Source: Thauera sp. UBA6194 (lineage in GTDB: Bacteria > Pseudomonadota > Gammaproteobacteria > Burkholderiales > Rhodocyclaceae). From it: a stretch of 64,000 bases of DNA. The position numbers and the translations under genes were made by a program. A model generated the notes under the pieces. That model was not told the DNA's origin. It saw nothing but the letters and a program-made list of their open reading frames with translations, and did not search any database. Shown here piece after piece: positions 35,584 to 43,781 of this stretch (its first letter is position 1; each line of letters begins with the position of its first letter). The stretch lies in the NCBI GenBank assembly GCA_002422685.1, contig DITC01000054.1, positions 33,445 through 97,444 on the forward strand, in the 5' to 3' direction.

Positions 35584-37602
35584 TCAGGCTCCAGCCAGCG
35601 CCATCCAGCTCCAGTACACCACCATTGCGCCCGCGATCGACAGCGCCAGATGCAGCGCCACGCTCACCATCGGCCAGCGCCAGCTGCCGGTTTCGGTGCG
35701 CATCACGACCAGCGTGGCCACGCAGGGGATGAACAGCATGGTCGCGGTGAGAAAGGCCAGCGCCGAACCCGTCGAGATGCTCGCCGAGAGCACCTCGGCC
35801 AGCGCCTGGCCTTCGCCCTCGATGCCGTACAGGATGCCGAGCGCGGCGATGGCATTCTCCTTGGCGACAAAGCTCGCCAGCAGCGCGACGATGAGCCGCC
35901 AGTCGAGGCCGAGCAGCGCGCTCACCGGCGCGATGCCCTGGCCGAAGCGGCCGAGCCAGCTCTGCTCCAGCCCCTCGCCGGGGAAGTAGGCGAGCACCCA
36001 CAGCACCACCGAGAAGATCAGGATCAGGCTGCCCGCATTGCGCAGAAAGGCAATCACGTGCCGGCGCACGAAGCGCCCGATGGTACGCACGCTGGGCACG
36101 TGGTAGAGCGGCATCTCCATGATGAAGAACACGCGCTTGCCGCGGAACAGGGAGCGGTTGAACACCGAGCCGGCCACTGCGACCAGCACCAGATTGAGTC
36201 CGATGAAGGCGAGCGTGACCGGTAGCGCCACCTCGCCGAAGAAAACCGGCGCGAGAAACGCGAGCACCAGCAGGCGCGCGCTGCACGGCACCAGCGGCGC
36301 GAGCAGGATGGTGAGCAGGCGGCCGCTGGGCGAGTCGATCACGCGCGCGCCCATCACCGCCGGAACGTTGCAGCCGAAGCCCAGGCACAGTGGCAGGAAG
36401 CTCTTGCCGTGCAGGCCCATGCGGTGCATGTAGCGGTCCATGACGTAGGCCGCGCGGGCGAAATAGCCGGTGTCCTCGAGCAGCGCGAGCGCGGCGAAGA
36501 ACACCGCCAGCAGCGGCACGAAGGTGATCACCGTGCCGGCGCCGCCGAGCACCCCGTCGACGAGCAGGCCCGAGACCCAGGGCGGCGCGTTCGCCAGGCG
36601 CTCGCCCAGCCAGACGCCGAGCGGTTCGATCAGCCCGCTCTCGAGCCAGTCCTGCACCGGCCCGGCGAGCTCGAAGGTGAGCCCGAAGATGAACGCGAAC
36701 ACGCCCATCAGCAGCACCAGGCCCCACACCGGATGCAGGGCGACGCGGTCGAGCCGGTCGGTCAGGCTCACCTGCCCGAGGCGGGGGCGTCGCACCGCGG
36801 CGCGCGCCATGCGCTCGATCCATTCGTAGCGGCCGGCGGCGATGTCGAGCACCGCGTCCTCGTGCTCGCCGAGCAGGGCCTCGATCTGCGCCCACACCGG
36901 CTCGGGCGCCCACTGGCGCGCCAGACCGATGAGCTCGCCGTCGCCCTCGAGCAGCTTCATCGCCACCCAGTGCGCGGGATAGGGGGCGGGCACGTGGCCC
37001 TCGAGCAGCGCATGCACCGCGGCGAGCACCTCGCGGTGCGGCGCGGCGATCTCCGGACGCACCGGCGTGCACGCCGACGCATCGCCTGCCAGACGCAGCG
37101 CGGTGCCGACGAGCGCCGCAACGCCTTGCGCGCGTCGCGCCACGAGCGGCACCACCGGCAGGCCGAGCGCCGCCGCGAACACCTCGGGGTCGATGTCGAT
37201 GCCCTGCGAGGCCGCGACGTCGGTCATGTTGAGTCCGAGCACGATCGGCGTGTCGAGCCCGAGCGCGAGCAGCTCGGCGAGCAGATAGAGGCTGCGCTCG
37301 AGCGCCGAGGCGTCGGCGATCACCATCACCACGTCGGGCTTCTCGAAGATCAGGAAATCGCGCGCGACACGCTCCTCGGGAGAATTGGCAGTGAGGCTGT
37401 AGGTGCCGGGCAGGTCCACCAGCGTGGCCTCGACGCCCTCGTGGCGGACGGTGCCCTCGGCGCGCTCGACGGTCTTGCCGGCCCAGTTGCCGACGTGCTG
37501 TTCGAGCCCGGTGAGCAGGTTGAACACCGTCGTCTTGCCGACGTTGGGCTGCCCGGCGAGGCCGATGAGCACGCGCTCGCGCCCGCTTGCCGCTGCGCTC
37601 AT
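35584..37602 (-). CDS. feoB: Ferrous iron transporter FeoB
   Basis: 672 residues, about 100 shorter than E. coli FeoB at the C-terminal end. N-terminal G protein: G1 GQPNVGKT (17-24), G3 VDLPGTYSL, and G4 NMTD. A helical linker follows (PEPVWAQIEALLGEHED), then the membrane part with nucleoside-recognition/Gate domains: GTVITFVPLLAVFFAALALLED, KSFLPLCLGFGCNVPAV (Cys in the path), AKENAIAALGI. Imports Fe(II), the form found without oxygen. Start overlaps feoA stop, and the gene is the last of a four-gene operon. Confidence 0.94.
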   Translation of the reverse strand: MSAAASGRERVLIGLAGQPNVGKTTVFNLLTGLEQHVGNWAGKTVERAEGTVRHEGVEATLVDLPGTYSLTANSPEERVARDFLIFEKPDVVMVIADASALERSLYLLAELLALGLDTPIVLGLNMTDVAASQGIDIDPEVFAAALGLPVVPLVARRAQGVAALVGTALRLAGDASACTPVRPEIAAPHREVLAAVHALLEGHVPAPYPAHWVAMKLLEGDGELIGLARQWAPEPVWAQIEALLGEHEDAVLDIAAGRYEWIERMARAAVRRPRLGQVSLTDRLDRVALHPVWGLVLLMGVFAFIFGLTFELAGPVQDWLESGLIEPLGVWLGERLANAPPWVSGLLVDGVLGGAGTVITFVPLLAVFFAALALLEDTGYFARAAYVMDRYMHRMGLHGKSFLPLCLGFGCNVPAVMGARVIDSPSGRLLTILLAPLVPCSARLLVLAFLAPVFFGEVALPVTLAFIGLNLVLVAVAGSVFNRSLFRGKRVFFIMEMPLYHVPSVRTIGRFVRRHVIAFLRNAGSLILIFSVVLWVLAYFPGEGLEQSWLGRFGQGIAPVSALLGLDWRLIVALLASFVAKENAIAALGILYGIEGEGQALAEVLSASISTGSALAFLTATMLFIPCVATLVVMRTETGSWRWPMVSVALHLALSIAGAMVVYWSWMALAGA

Positions 37603-37844
37603 GTCGGGCAGGCCTCGACCAGGACCTTGTTGGCCTCGCCCCGGCCGAGCGCGAGCCGGGTGTCGCGCACGCGCACCAGCATCGGGCCGCGGCCGCTGTT
37701 CTGCATCACCTCGACCGATGCGCCCAGCACCATGCCCATCGCCGCGAGCCGGCTGGCGAACTCGTTGCCGCCGGACAGTTCGCGCACCACTGCGCGCGCA
37801 TGCGCCGGCAGCAGATCCAGGGGAGAGAGGGAGATCGCGTTCAT
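37599..37844 (-). CDS. feoA: FeoA, SH3-like accessory protein for FeoB
   Basis: 81 residues, normal length. SH3-like fold with MNAISLSPLDLLPAH, GNEFASRLAAMGMVLGASVEV and a final GRGEANKVLVE. FeoA binds or regulates FeoB. Both ends overlap neighbours by four bases (ATGA), with a half-permease gene upstream and feoB downstream, so translation is coupled through the whole operon. Confidence 0.92.
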   Translation of the reverse strand: MNAISLSPLDLLPAHARAVVRELSGGNEFASRLAAMGMVLGASVEVMQNSGRGPMLVRVRDTRLALGRGEANKVLVEACPT

Positions 37845-38353
37845 TCGTGCTCCGAAGCCGGTGCGATGCGCTCCATCACCAGCCCGCCCAGCAGGGCGAA
37901 CAGGGCGATCAACGCCGACAGCACCAGCATGTAGGTCATACCGAAATAATGCGCCAGCAACGGCAACAAGGGCAGCTTGATCGCACGTGCGTAGAGCACC
38001 ACCGAGAGCAGGGCGGTGCGCATGCCGCGAGCGCGCAACTCGGCGAGCAGCCCGTACCACACATACACCGGCCCGGTGGACAGCATGCCGGCCGCGAGCG
38101 CCATCGCCCAGCCGCGCGCACCGGCATCGCGTCCCAGCCAGGCGCGCGTGCGCGCAGGCGTGAGGAAGCGCTCGGTGAGGAACACGAGCGCGAACACCAG
38201 CCCCAGCACGGGCAGGATCGAGCGCGTCATGTCGATGAAGGCGGCGAGCGCAGCCCGCCCCACGGTCGGCTCGACGGCCAGCGTGAGCCCGTGCGCGGCG
38301 AGGCAGAGCAGCACGAACAGCCAGCCGCCGGAGATGCGCCGTCCGCCTTTCAT
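37841..38353 (-). CDS. Half-permease B of the feo operon (COG0701-like)
   Basis: 170 residues with about four helices (around 10-26, 45-62, 80-100 and 130-155). Pattern AAFIDMTRSILPVLGLVFALVFLTERFLTPARTRAWLG and GPVYVWYGLLAELRARGMRTALLSVVLYARAIKLPLLP resemble halves of the COG0701/YraQ-type permeases. It overlaps half-permease A upstream and feoA downstream by four bases each. Two half-proteins with similar layout would form one full permease. Substrate unknown; the feo operon suggests metal handling. Confidence 0.75.
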   Translation of the reverse strand: MKGGRRISGGWLFVLLCLAAHGLTLAVEPTVGRAALAAFIDMTRSILPVLGLVFALVFLTERFLTPARTRAWLGRDAGARGWAMALAAGMLSTGPVYVWYGLLAELRARGMRTALLSVVLYARAIKLPLLPLLAHYFGMTYMLVLSALIALFALLGGLVMERIAPASEHE

Positions 38354-38817
38354 GTGGCCCCCAGCAGCTGCAGCACCAACTCGGTGAGCCACGCGATCGC
38401 GAGCGCGAACACGAAGCTCAGCGCATGGCGCCGCAGCGCGAAGCCCTTGCCCAGCGCGAGCGATTCGGCCGGCACATGGGCGACGCCCACGGTCACCCAC
38501 GCCACCACCAGCGCCGTCACTGCGGGCCGCCCCACGCCCGCATCGAGCAGCTCGCCGCCCAGCAGGTAAGCCGCGACCGGATGCCCCATCGCGACGCTGC
38601 CAACGCTGGCGCCGAGCAGCACGTCGAGCACCGCGTGACGTCCGAACCAGGACAGCAGCCCGGTATGCGGCAGCCAGGCAAGGATCAGGCTGCTCAGCAG
38701 CAGCGTACCCAGCATCACCGGCAGCATCTGGGCGAAGTTGCGCAGCGTGCGCTGCACGGCGCTGCGCGGCGGCTGGCCGCGCTGTGGCTGCAGGGGGTGA
38801 TCAGTCGGTGGCTTCAT
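38350..38817 (-). CDS. Half-permease A of the feo operon (COG0701-like)
   Basis: 155 residues, about four helices. Key segments: MLPVMLGTLLLSSLILAW, VLDVLLGASVGSVAMGHPVAAYLLGG, GRPAVTALVVAWVTVGVAHVPAE. The motif GHPVAAYLLGGELLDAGVG is the typical permease-half signature. First gene of the operon; no clear promoter was found in the 38818-39133 stretch before it. Together with half B it gives about eight helices, matching single-chain relatives. Confidence 0.75.
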   Translation of the reverse strand: MKPPTDHPLQPQRGQPPRSAVQRTLRNFAQMLPVMLGTLLLSSLILAWLPHTGLLSWFGRHAVLDVLLGASVGSVAMGHPVAAYLLGGELLDAGVGRPAVTALVVAWVTVGVAHVPAESLALGKGFALRRHALSFVFALAIAWLTELVLQLLGAT

Positions 38818-39023
38818 CTTGCGGCTCCATGCCCTGTGTCGCCCTGGCCGACGAGGCCATGGGAAGAATCCAGTGCACGGACAGCCGGATCCCGTTCTTG
38901 CTCATGAAGTAGCAAAGCAAGTTGAATGCCACGAACGATGAAAATATCTCGCCTGTTTTCAGCGACCTGACGGAGCTCGAACACGGAACTGCCAGATCGC
39001 GCGCCATTTCACGCCAGAGCAGC

Positions 39024-39070
39024 GCCAGATCTGGCTGACTGCGGCAGACTGCCAGTGCTGCCTGCCAGGC
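39024..39070. promoter_or_regulatory. Palindromes and CTGCCAG-type repeats upstream of a sigma-54 promoter
   Basis: In the 385-base gap 38818-39202, GCCAGATCTGGC (39024-39035) is a perfect palindrome and GCCTGCCAGGC (39060-39070) another; TGCCAG or GCCAG occurs several more times between 38990 and 39075. The cluster lies about 65-110 bases upstream of the -24 element, where an enhancer-binding protein would sit. The activator is not identified. The rest of the gap shows no gene I trust. Confidence 0.4.
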
Positions 39071-39133
39071 TCTGCCACACGCTGTCCCGGTCGCGCGCCG
39101 GCGTCCGCGCTCGACGCCGCGCCCCGTAGCGCG

Positions 39134-39150
39134 TTGGCACGCGAATTGCA
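39134..39150 (+). promoter_or_regulatory. Sigma-54 (RpoN) promoter, -24/-12
   Basis: TTGGCACGCGAATTGCA matches the consensus TGGCAC-N5-TTGC without mismatch; the GG (39136-39137) and GC (39148-39149) are 12 bases apart. It reads toward the DUF3817 gene whose GTG start is 53 bases downstream. Transcription from it needs an activator of the NtrC/NorR/DctD kind. Confidence 0.85.
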
Positions 39151-39202
39151 TGACTTTCGGGGCCGTAGACCGGCAACCCGATATCCGTAACCAGGAGCGC
39201 CC

Positions 39203-39502
39203 GTGTCCGCGCATCGCAAACTGATTCACCGCCTCGCCTTCGCCGACGGCATCGCCCTGCTCGTCCTCGTCTTCATCGCGGTGCCGGTGAAATACATGCT
39301 CGAGCAGCCGATTGGCGTGAAGATCCTCGGCCCCATTCACGGCGCATTGTTCCTGTCGCTCGCGATCAGCACCATCGCCGCGCTCGTGCGCGGCGCGCTC
39401 AAGCCCTCGCTCGGCGCGATGCTGATGATCGGCGCGCTGCTGCCGCTCGGCGCCTTCTTCGCCGACAGCCGGTTGAGGAAAACCTACCCCGAACTTCGCT
39501 AG
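39203..39502 (+). CDS. DUF3817 small membrane protein
   Basis: 99 residues with three helices (about 13-32, 42-62 and 70-88). The pattern FADGIALLVLVFIAVPVKY and GPIHGALFLSLA is typical of DUF3817. The start is GTG at 39203 after AGGAG. First gene after the sigma-54 promoter and 13 bases before the anion channel gene, so probably an accessory of the same unit. Function unknown. Confidence 0.82.
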   Translation: MSAHRKLIHRLAFADGIALLVLVFIAVPVKYMLEQPIGVKILGPIHGALFLSLAISTIAALVRGALKPSLGAMLMIGALLPLGAFFADSRLRKTYPELR

Positions 39503-39515
39503 CCGGAGCCTCCCG

Positions 39516-40544
39516 ATGAGCACCCCCGTCCCGCACGCCAGCCCTGTCGCGCCCGCCGCCTCCCCCGCTTCCGCCGCGCCGGCCCCCACCGCAGCCCACG
39601 ATCGGCTGAGCCATTTTCCGGTCGCCCTGTTCTCGATCGTGATGGGGATGGCCGGCCTGGCGCTGGCCTGGCTCAAGGCCCACCACCTGTCGGGTGTTCC
39701 GGAAGTCATCGGCAGCATGCTGCGCCTGCTCGCCTCGGGCATTTTCCTGTTTCTGCTCGCAATGTACCTGAGCAAGCTGCTGCGTCGCCCGCAGGCGGTG
39801 AAGGCCGACTGGACGCATCCGGTGAGGCTGAACTTCTTCCCCGCCATCTCCATCGGCCTGATCCTGCTCGCCGTGGCCTGGGCGCGCGACCTGCCGGGCG
39901 CGGCCGCGTGGATCTGGGGTCTCGGCGCTGCGCTGCACCTGGCGTTCACGCTGGCGGCAATGAGCAGCTGGATCCACCACCCGCGCTACAAGCTCGAGCA
40001 CGCCAACCCGGCCTGGTTCATCCCGGTGGTGGGCAACATCCTCGTGCCGATCGCAGGCGTGGGCTTCGCCCCGCAGGACGTGAGCTGGTTCTTCTTCAGC
40101 ATCGGCGTGGTGTTCTGGCTGGTGCTGATGACCATCATCCTGCACCGCCTGTTCTTCAACGAGCCGTTGCCGGCCCGCCTGGCGCCGACGCTGTTCATCC
40201 TGATCGCGCCGCCGGCCGCCGGCTTCCTCGCCTACGTGGCGCTGATCGACGGCCTGGACGCCTTCGCCCGCGTGCTCTATTTCACCGCACTCTTCCTCAC
40301 CCTGCTGCTGGCGAGCAACGCGCTGCGCTTCTTCCGCCTGCCGTTCGCGATCTCGGGCTGGGCCTACTCCTTCCCGCTCGCGGCGATGACGCTGGCGAGC
40401 TTCGAGATGGGCGCGCGCAGTGGGCTGGGCTTCTACACCTCGCTCGCCTGGCTGCTGCTCGCGGTGCTCACCGCGGTGGTGACGCTGCTGAGCGTGAAGA
40501 CGCTGATCGCCGCATCGAAGGGCAGGATCTGCGTGCCCGAATAG
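39516..40544 (+). CDS. SLAC1/TehA-type anion channel
   Basis: 342 residues with ten hydrophobic segments after an Ala/Pro-rich start of about 30 residues. The pattern FPVALFSIVMGMAGLALAW, the mid segments (HLAFTLAAMSSWI, NPAWFIPVVGNILVP, SWFFFSIGVVFWLVL) and FFRLPFAISGWAYSFPLA match the SLAC1/TehA/voltage-dependent anion channel family. Known members pass nitrate, chloride or C4-dicarboxylates, or give tellurite resistance. A sigma-54 promoter and the neighbouring DctPQM genes make a dicarboxylate or nitrate link plausible but not shown. Confidence 0.87.
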   Translation: MSTPVPHASPVAPAASPASAAPAPTAAHDRLSHFPVALFSIVMGMAGLALAWLKAHHLSGVPEVIGSMLRLLASGIFLFLLAMYLSKLLRRPQAVKADWTHPVRLNFFPAISIGLILLAVAWARDLPGAAAWIWGLGAALHLAFTLAAMSSWIHHPRYKLEHANPAWFIPVVGNILVPIAGVGFAPQDVSWFFFSIGVVFWLVLMTIILHRLFFNEPLPARLAPTLFILIAPPAAGFLAYVALIDGLDAFARVLYFTALFLTLLLASNALRFFRLPFAISGWAYSFPLAAMTLASFEMGARSGLGFYTSLAWLLLAVLTAVVTLLSVKTLIAASKGRICVPE

Positions 40545-40799
40545 CCGCACTGCCGACCCTGCGCGGGCGCGACGACGCGTCCCGCGCGAAGGCACGGTAC
40601 GCGCAGGCGCGCTCGAGACGGCACTGCGAGCGAATCGAGCGGGCACGCTTTCTCGGCGCGCTTTCTTGTTGCAGGCAGGCACGCCGCGGTACGATGCCCG
40701 CTTGAACTGCCGCCGCGACAGGCCAAGCACCGCCTCGCCGCGGCCCGGCCTGCACCCGCGCACCCCATTTCCCGCACCGCACTTTCGGAGACCGAACCC

Positions 40800-41786
40800 A
40801 TGCGCAGATCCTGGCTTGCCCCGATCCTGGCCACCTTCACCGCCGCCGCGGGCATCGCCCTGGCGACGCCCGTAGCCGCCCAGACGACCCTGAAGATGGC
40901 CTACGCGCTGTCGGCGAGCTCGCACTACGGCGCGGGCGGCGAGGCCTTCTCCCAGACCCTGGAGGCCGGCACCGAGGGCCGCTTCAAGGTCCAGCAGTTC
41001 CCGAGCAGCGCGCTCGGCGGCGAGCGCGAGGTCATCGAGGGCCTGCAGTTGGGCACCATCGACCTCGCCATCCTGTCGACCGGCGCCACGCTCAACTTCG
41101 TGCCGCAGACCGGTGTGTTCGACATCCCCTTCCTGATGCGCGACCTCGCCCACGCCCGCCAGGTGCTCGACGGCCCGATCGGACAGGACATGCTCGAGGC
41201 CTTCTCCGCGCGCGGTCTCGAAGCGCTCGCCTGGGGCGAGCAGGGTTTCCGCCACCTGACCAACAGCAAGCGCCCGATCACCAATGCCGCCGACGCCAAG
41301 GGCCTGAAGATCCGCACCACCGAGAACCAGGTGCACATCACCGCGTTCCGCGAGATCGGCATCCTGCCCACCCCGATGGCCTGGCCCGAGGTGGCTACCG
41401 CGCTGCAACAAGGCACCATCGATGGCCAGGAGAACCCCCTCTCGGTCATCACCTCGGCCAAGCTGTCGCAGTTGCAGAAGCACCTTTCGCTCACCGGCCA
41501 CGTCTATGCACCGGCCGTGATCATGGTGTCGCCGACCGTGTATGGCAGCCTGTCCGACGCCGACAAGCAGGTGTTCATCGAGGCCGCCAAGAAGGCCGCG
41601 CAGGCAATGCGCGACTTCGTCGACAACGTCGAGAAGACCGGCGTCGAGCAACTCCGCTCCGAAGGCATGGAGGTGGTCACCACGATCGACCGCAAGTCCT
41701 TCGAGGACGCGGTGGCGCCGGCCTATGAGGATTACTACAAGCGCTTCGACAAGGACCTGATCGAGGCGATCCGCAACACGCGCTGA
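40800..41786 (+). CDS. dctP: TRAP transporter substrate-binding protein (DctP family)
   Basis: 328 residues. Signal peptide (about 1-27, ending VAAQ). Mature pattern LKMAYALSASSHYGAGGEAF, GGEREVIEGLQLGTIDLAI, the carboxylate-binding Arg in KGLKIRTTEN, and PTPMAWPEVATALQQGTIDGQENPL (substrate cleft) are typical. Binds C4-dicarboxylates or other organic acids in the periplasm. A hairpin follows the stop. The 255 bases before the gene show no clear promoter. Substrate is inferred from the family only. Confidence 0.87.
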   Translation: MRRSWLAPILATFTAAAGIALATPVAAQTTLKMAYALSASSHYGAGGEAFSQTLEAGTEGRFKVQQFPSSALGGEREVIEGLQLGTIDLAILSTGATLNFVPQTGVFDIPFLMRDLAHARQVLDGPIGQDMLEAFSARGLEALAWGEQGFRHLTNSKRPITNAADAKGLKIRTTENQVHITAFREIGILPTPMAWPEVATALQQGTIDGQENPLSVITSAKLSQLQKHLSLTGHVYAPAVIMVSPTVYGSLSDADKQVFIEAAKKAAQAMRDFVDNVEKTGVEQLRSEGMEVVTTIDRKSFEDAVAPAYEDYYKRFDKDLIEAIRNTR

Positions 41787-41797
41787 GCGCGCGCGGC

Positions 41798-41825
41798 GCG
41801 TGTCCGGCCGCACAGCCGGACACGC
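41798..41825 (+). promoter_or_regulatory. Intercistronic hairpin dctP / dctQ
   Basis: Perfect 11-base stem GCGTGTCCGGC (41798-41808) with GCCGGACACGC (41815-41825), loop CGCACA; TTTT follows four bases later. It may stop part of the transcription or protect dctP mRNA, giving excess binding protein over the membrane subunits. Confidence 0.65.
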
Positions 41826-41895
41826 GGCTGTTTTCGTCCTGCGCCCTGTTCCCGCCCCCGCCCCGTGCGGGGGCTTGCCTTTGCACCGACCGACC

Positions 41896-42393
41896 ATGAC
41901 GCTCCTCCGACGCATCGACCACTGGCTCTTCAAGAGCGTCTCGCTGCTCGCCCAACTCTTCCTGATCGGCGCAGTGGCGGCGGGCTTCTGGCAGGTCGTC
42001 GCGCGCTTCGTGCTGTCCTCGCCGCTCGACTGGAGCGAGGTGCTCACGCGTGCGCTGCTGATCTGGGCCGTACTGCTCGGCGTGGTGCTCGCCTTCAGGC
42101 AGGGCGCGATGCTCGGCGTGCAGGTATTGCGCAGCGTCTTGCGCGCGCGCCAGCGCTGGGTGCTGGAGTGGCTGGTGGCGCTGGTGTGCAGCGGCTTTCT
42201 GGGCTTTCTGGCCTGGATCGGCGCGCAGATGACCTGGCGCGTGCGTTTCCAGACCGTGCCCAGCCTGGACGTGTCGATCTCGTGGATCTACCTCGCGATT
42301 CCGGTCGGCGCCGCCCTGGCCGCGCTCGCCGTGCTGCTGCGTCTGGCGGTCGAGCACGCACCGGCGAGCGACGCGCGGCACAACGAAGGCTGA
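41896..42393 (+). CDS. dctQ: TRAP transporter small permease (DctQ)
   Basis: 165 residues, four helices (about 14-35, 50-68, 90-110 and 130-150). FWQVVARFVLSSPLDWSEVLTR is the conserved DctQ core. I chose ATG 41896; the in-frame GTG at 41800 lies inside the hairpin. Between dctP and dctM, as usual. Confidence 0.88.
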   Translation: MTLLRRIDHWLFKSVSLLAQLFLIGAVAAGFWQVVARFVLSSPLDWSEVLTRALLIWAVLLGVVLAFRQGAMLGVQVLRSVLRARQRWVLEWLVALVCSGFLGFLAWIGAQMTWRVRFQTVPSLDVSISWIYLAIPVGAALAALAVLLRLAVEHAPASDARHNEG

Positions 42394-42464
42394 GCATCGG
42401 CACGCGCCGCCTTCATCCGCCCTCCGCCCTTTTCTCCTGACCCAGCCTTCGGCCCACACCCGCC

Positions 42465-43739
42465 ATGTCCCAGTTGATGATCCTGACCATGCTGATCTTC
42501 TTCGCGCTCACCGTTCCGGTGGCGGTGTCGATCGGCCTGGCGGCAATGAGCGGCGTCGCGGCGGCGAACCTGCCCTGGCTGGTGATCGCCCAGCAGATCT
42601 ACGCTGCGCTGGACAAGTATCCGCTGGCGGCGATCCCCTTCTTCATCCTCGCCGGCAACCTCATGGAAGCGGGCGGCATCTCCGAACGCCTGGTCGAGTT
42701 CGCCAAGGCGCTGGTGGGCGGCGTGCAGGGCGGCCTGGCCATGGCCTGCGTGATCACCTGCATGATCTTCGCCGCGGTGGCGGGCTCGAGCGTGGCCACC
42801 ACATTCGCGGTCGGCGCCATCCTGATCCCGGCCATGGTGCGCCACGGCTACCCCGCGCCCTTCGCCGCCTCGCTGCAGGCCACCGCCGCCGAGCTGGGCG
42901 TGATCATCCCACCCTCGGTGCCGATGATCCTGTTCGCGGTGTCCACCGACACCTCGACCGGTGAGCTCTTCATCGCCGGCGTGCTGCCCGGTCTGCTGAT
43001 CGCAGTGGCGCTGATGGCCTACGTGTGGCTGTACGCGCGCCGCAACCGCCTCGGCCTGCAGGATGGCGACGGCCGCCTGCCGGTGTGGCCGGCGCTGCGT
43101 CGCGCCTGGCTCGCGCTGCTGATGCCGGTGATCATCCTCGGCGGCATCTACGGCGGCGTGTTCACCCCGACCGAGGCCTCGGTGGTGGCCGTGGTATACG
43201 CGCTCGTGGTGGGCATGCTGGTTTATCGCCGCATCCGCCTGCCCAACCTGTCGGCGACGCTGCACCGCTCGCTGGTGGGCACGGCCAGCATCATGTTCAT
43301 CATCGCCAACGCCGGCGTGTTCGGCTTCCTGCTCAACCGCGCCGGCGTCCCGGACGCCCTCGGCCAGTGGCTCGGCCAGCTCTTCAGCGACAAGAGCAGC
43401 TTCCTGCTGGGCGTGAATGCCATCCTGTTCCTGATCGGCATGGTGATCGAGACCTCGGCCTCGATCGTCGTGCTCGCGCCGCTGCTGCTGCCGGTGGCGG
43501 TGAGCTTCGGCATCGACCCGGTGCATTTCGGCGTCATCATGGTGATCAACCTCGCGCTCGGCATGATCACCCCGCCCTTCGGCGTGAATCTGTTCGCCGC
43601 CAGCTCGATCTCGGGCGTGCCGCTCGAGCGCATGGTGCGCCCCCTGCTCCCCTTCGTGCTCACCGTGGTCGGCTGCCTGCTGCTGATCACCTACATCCCC
43701 GAGATCAGCCTCCTGCTGCGCGACCTCGTCTATCGCTGA
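42465..43739 (+). CDS. dctM: TRAP transporter large permease (DctM)
   Basis: 424 residues, about 12 helices, the ion-coupled transport subunit. Typical pieces: FFILAGNLMEAGGIS, AAVAGSSVATTFAVG, PSVPMILFAVSTDTS, GIYGGVFTPTEASVVAVVYAL, and ALGMITPPFGVNLFAASSIS near the end. Follows dctQ by 71 bases. Confidence 0.93.
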   Translation: MSQLMILTMLIFFALTVPVAVSIGLAAMSGVAAANLPWLVIAQQIYAALDKYPLAAIPFFILAGNLMEAGGISERLVEFAKALVGGVQGGLAMACVITCMIFAAVAGSSVATTFAVGAILIPAMVRHGYPAPFAASLQATAAELGVIIPPSVPMILFAVSTDTSTGELFIAGVLPGLLIAVALMAYVWLYARRNRLGLQDGDGRLPVWPALRRAWLALLMPVIILGGIYGGVFTPTEASVVAVVYALVVGMLVYRRIRLPNLSATLHRSLVGTASIMFIIANAGVFGFLLNRAGVPDALGQWLGQLFSDKSSFLLGVNAILFLIGMVIETSASIVVLAPLLLPVAVSFGIDPVHFGVIMVINLALGMITPPFGVNLFAASSISGVPLERMVRPLLPFVLTVVGCLLLITYIPEISLLLRDLVYR

Positions 43740-43781
43740 GCCGCACCCGCCAGGCGGGCGCCAGCGCAGCGCGTGGCCGGC

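Noticed and set aside
38801..39007. Minus-strand frame of 68 codons before half-permease A, with one hydrophobic stretch
   Set aside because: It has no ribosome site and overlaps the next start by 17 bases; the palindrome region on the same bases is better explained as regulatory DNA.
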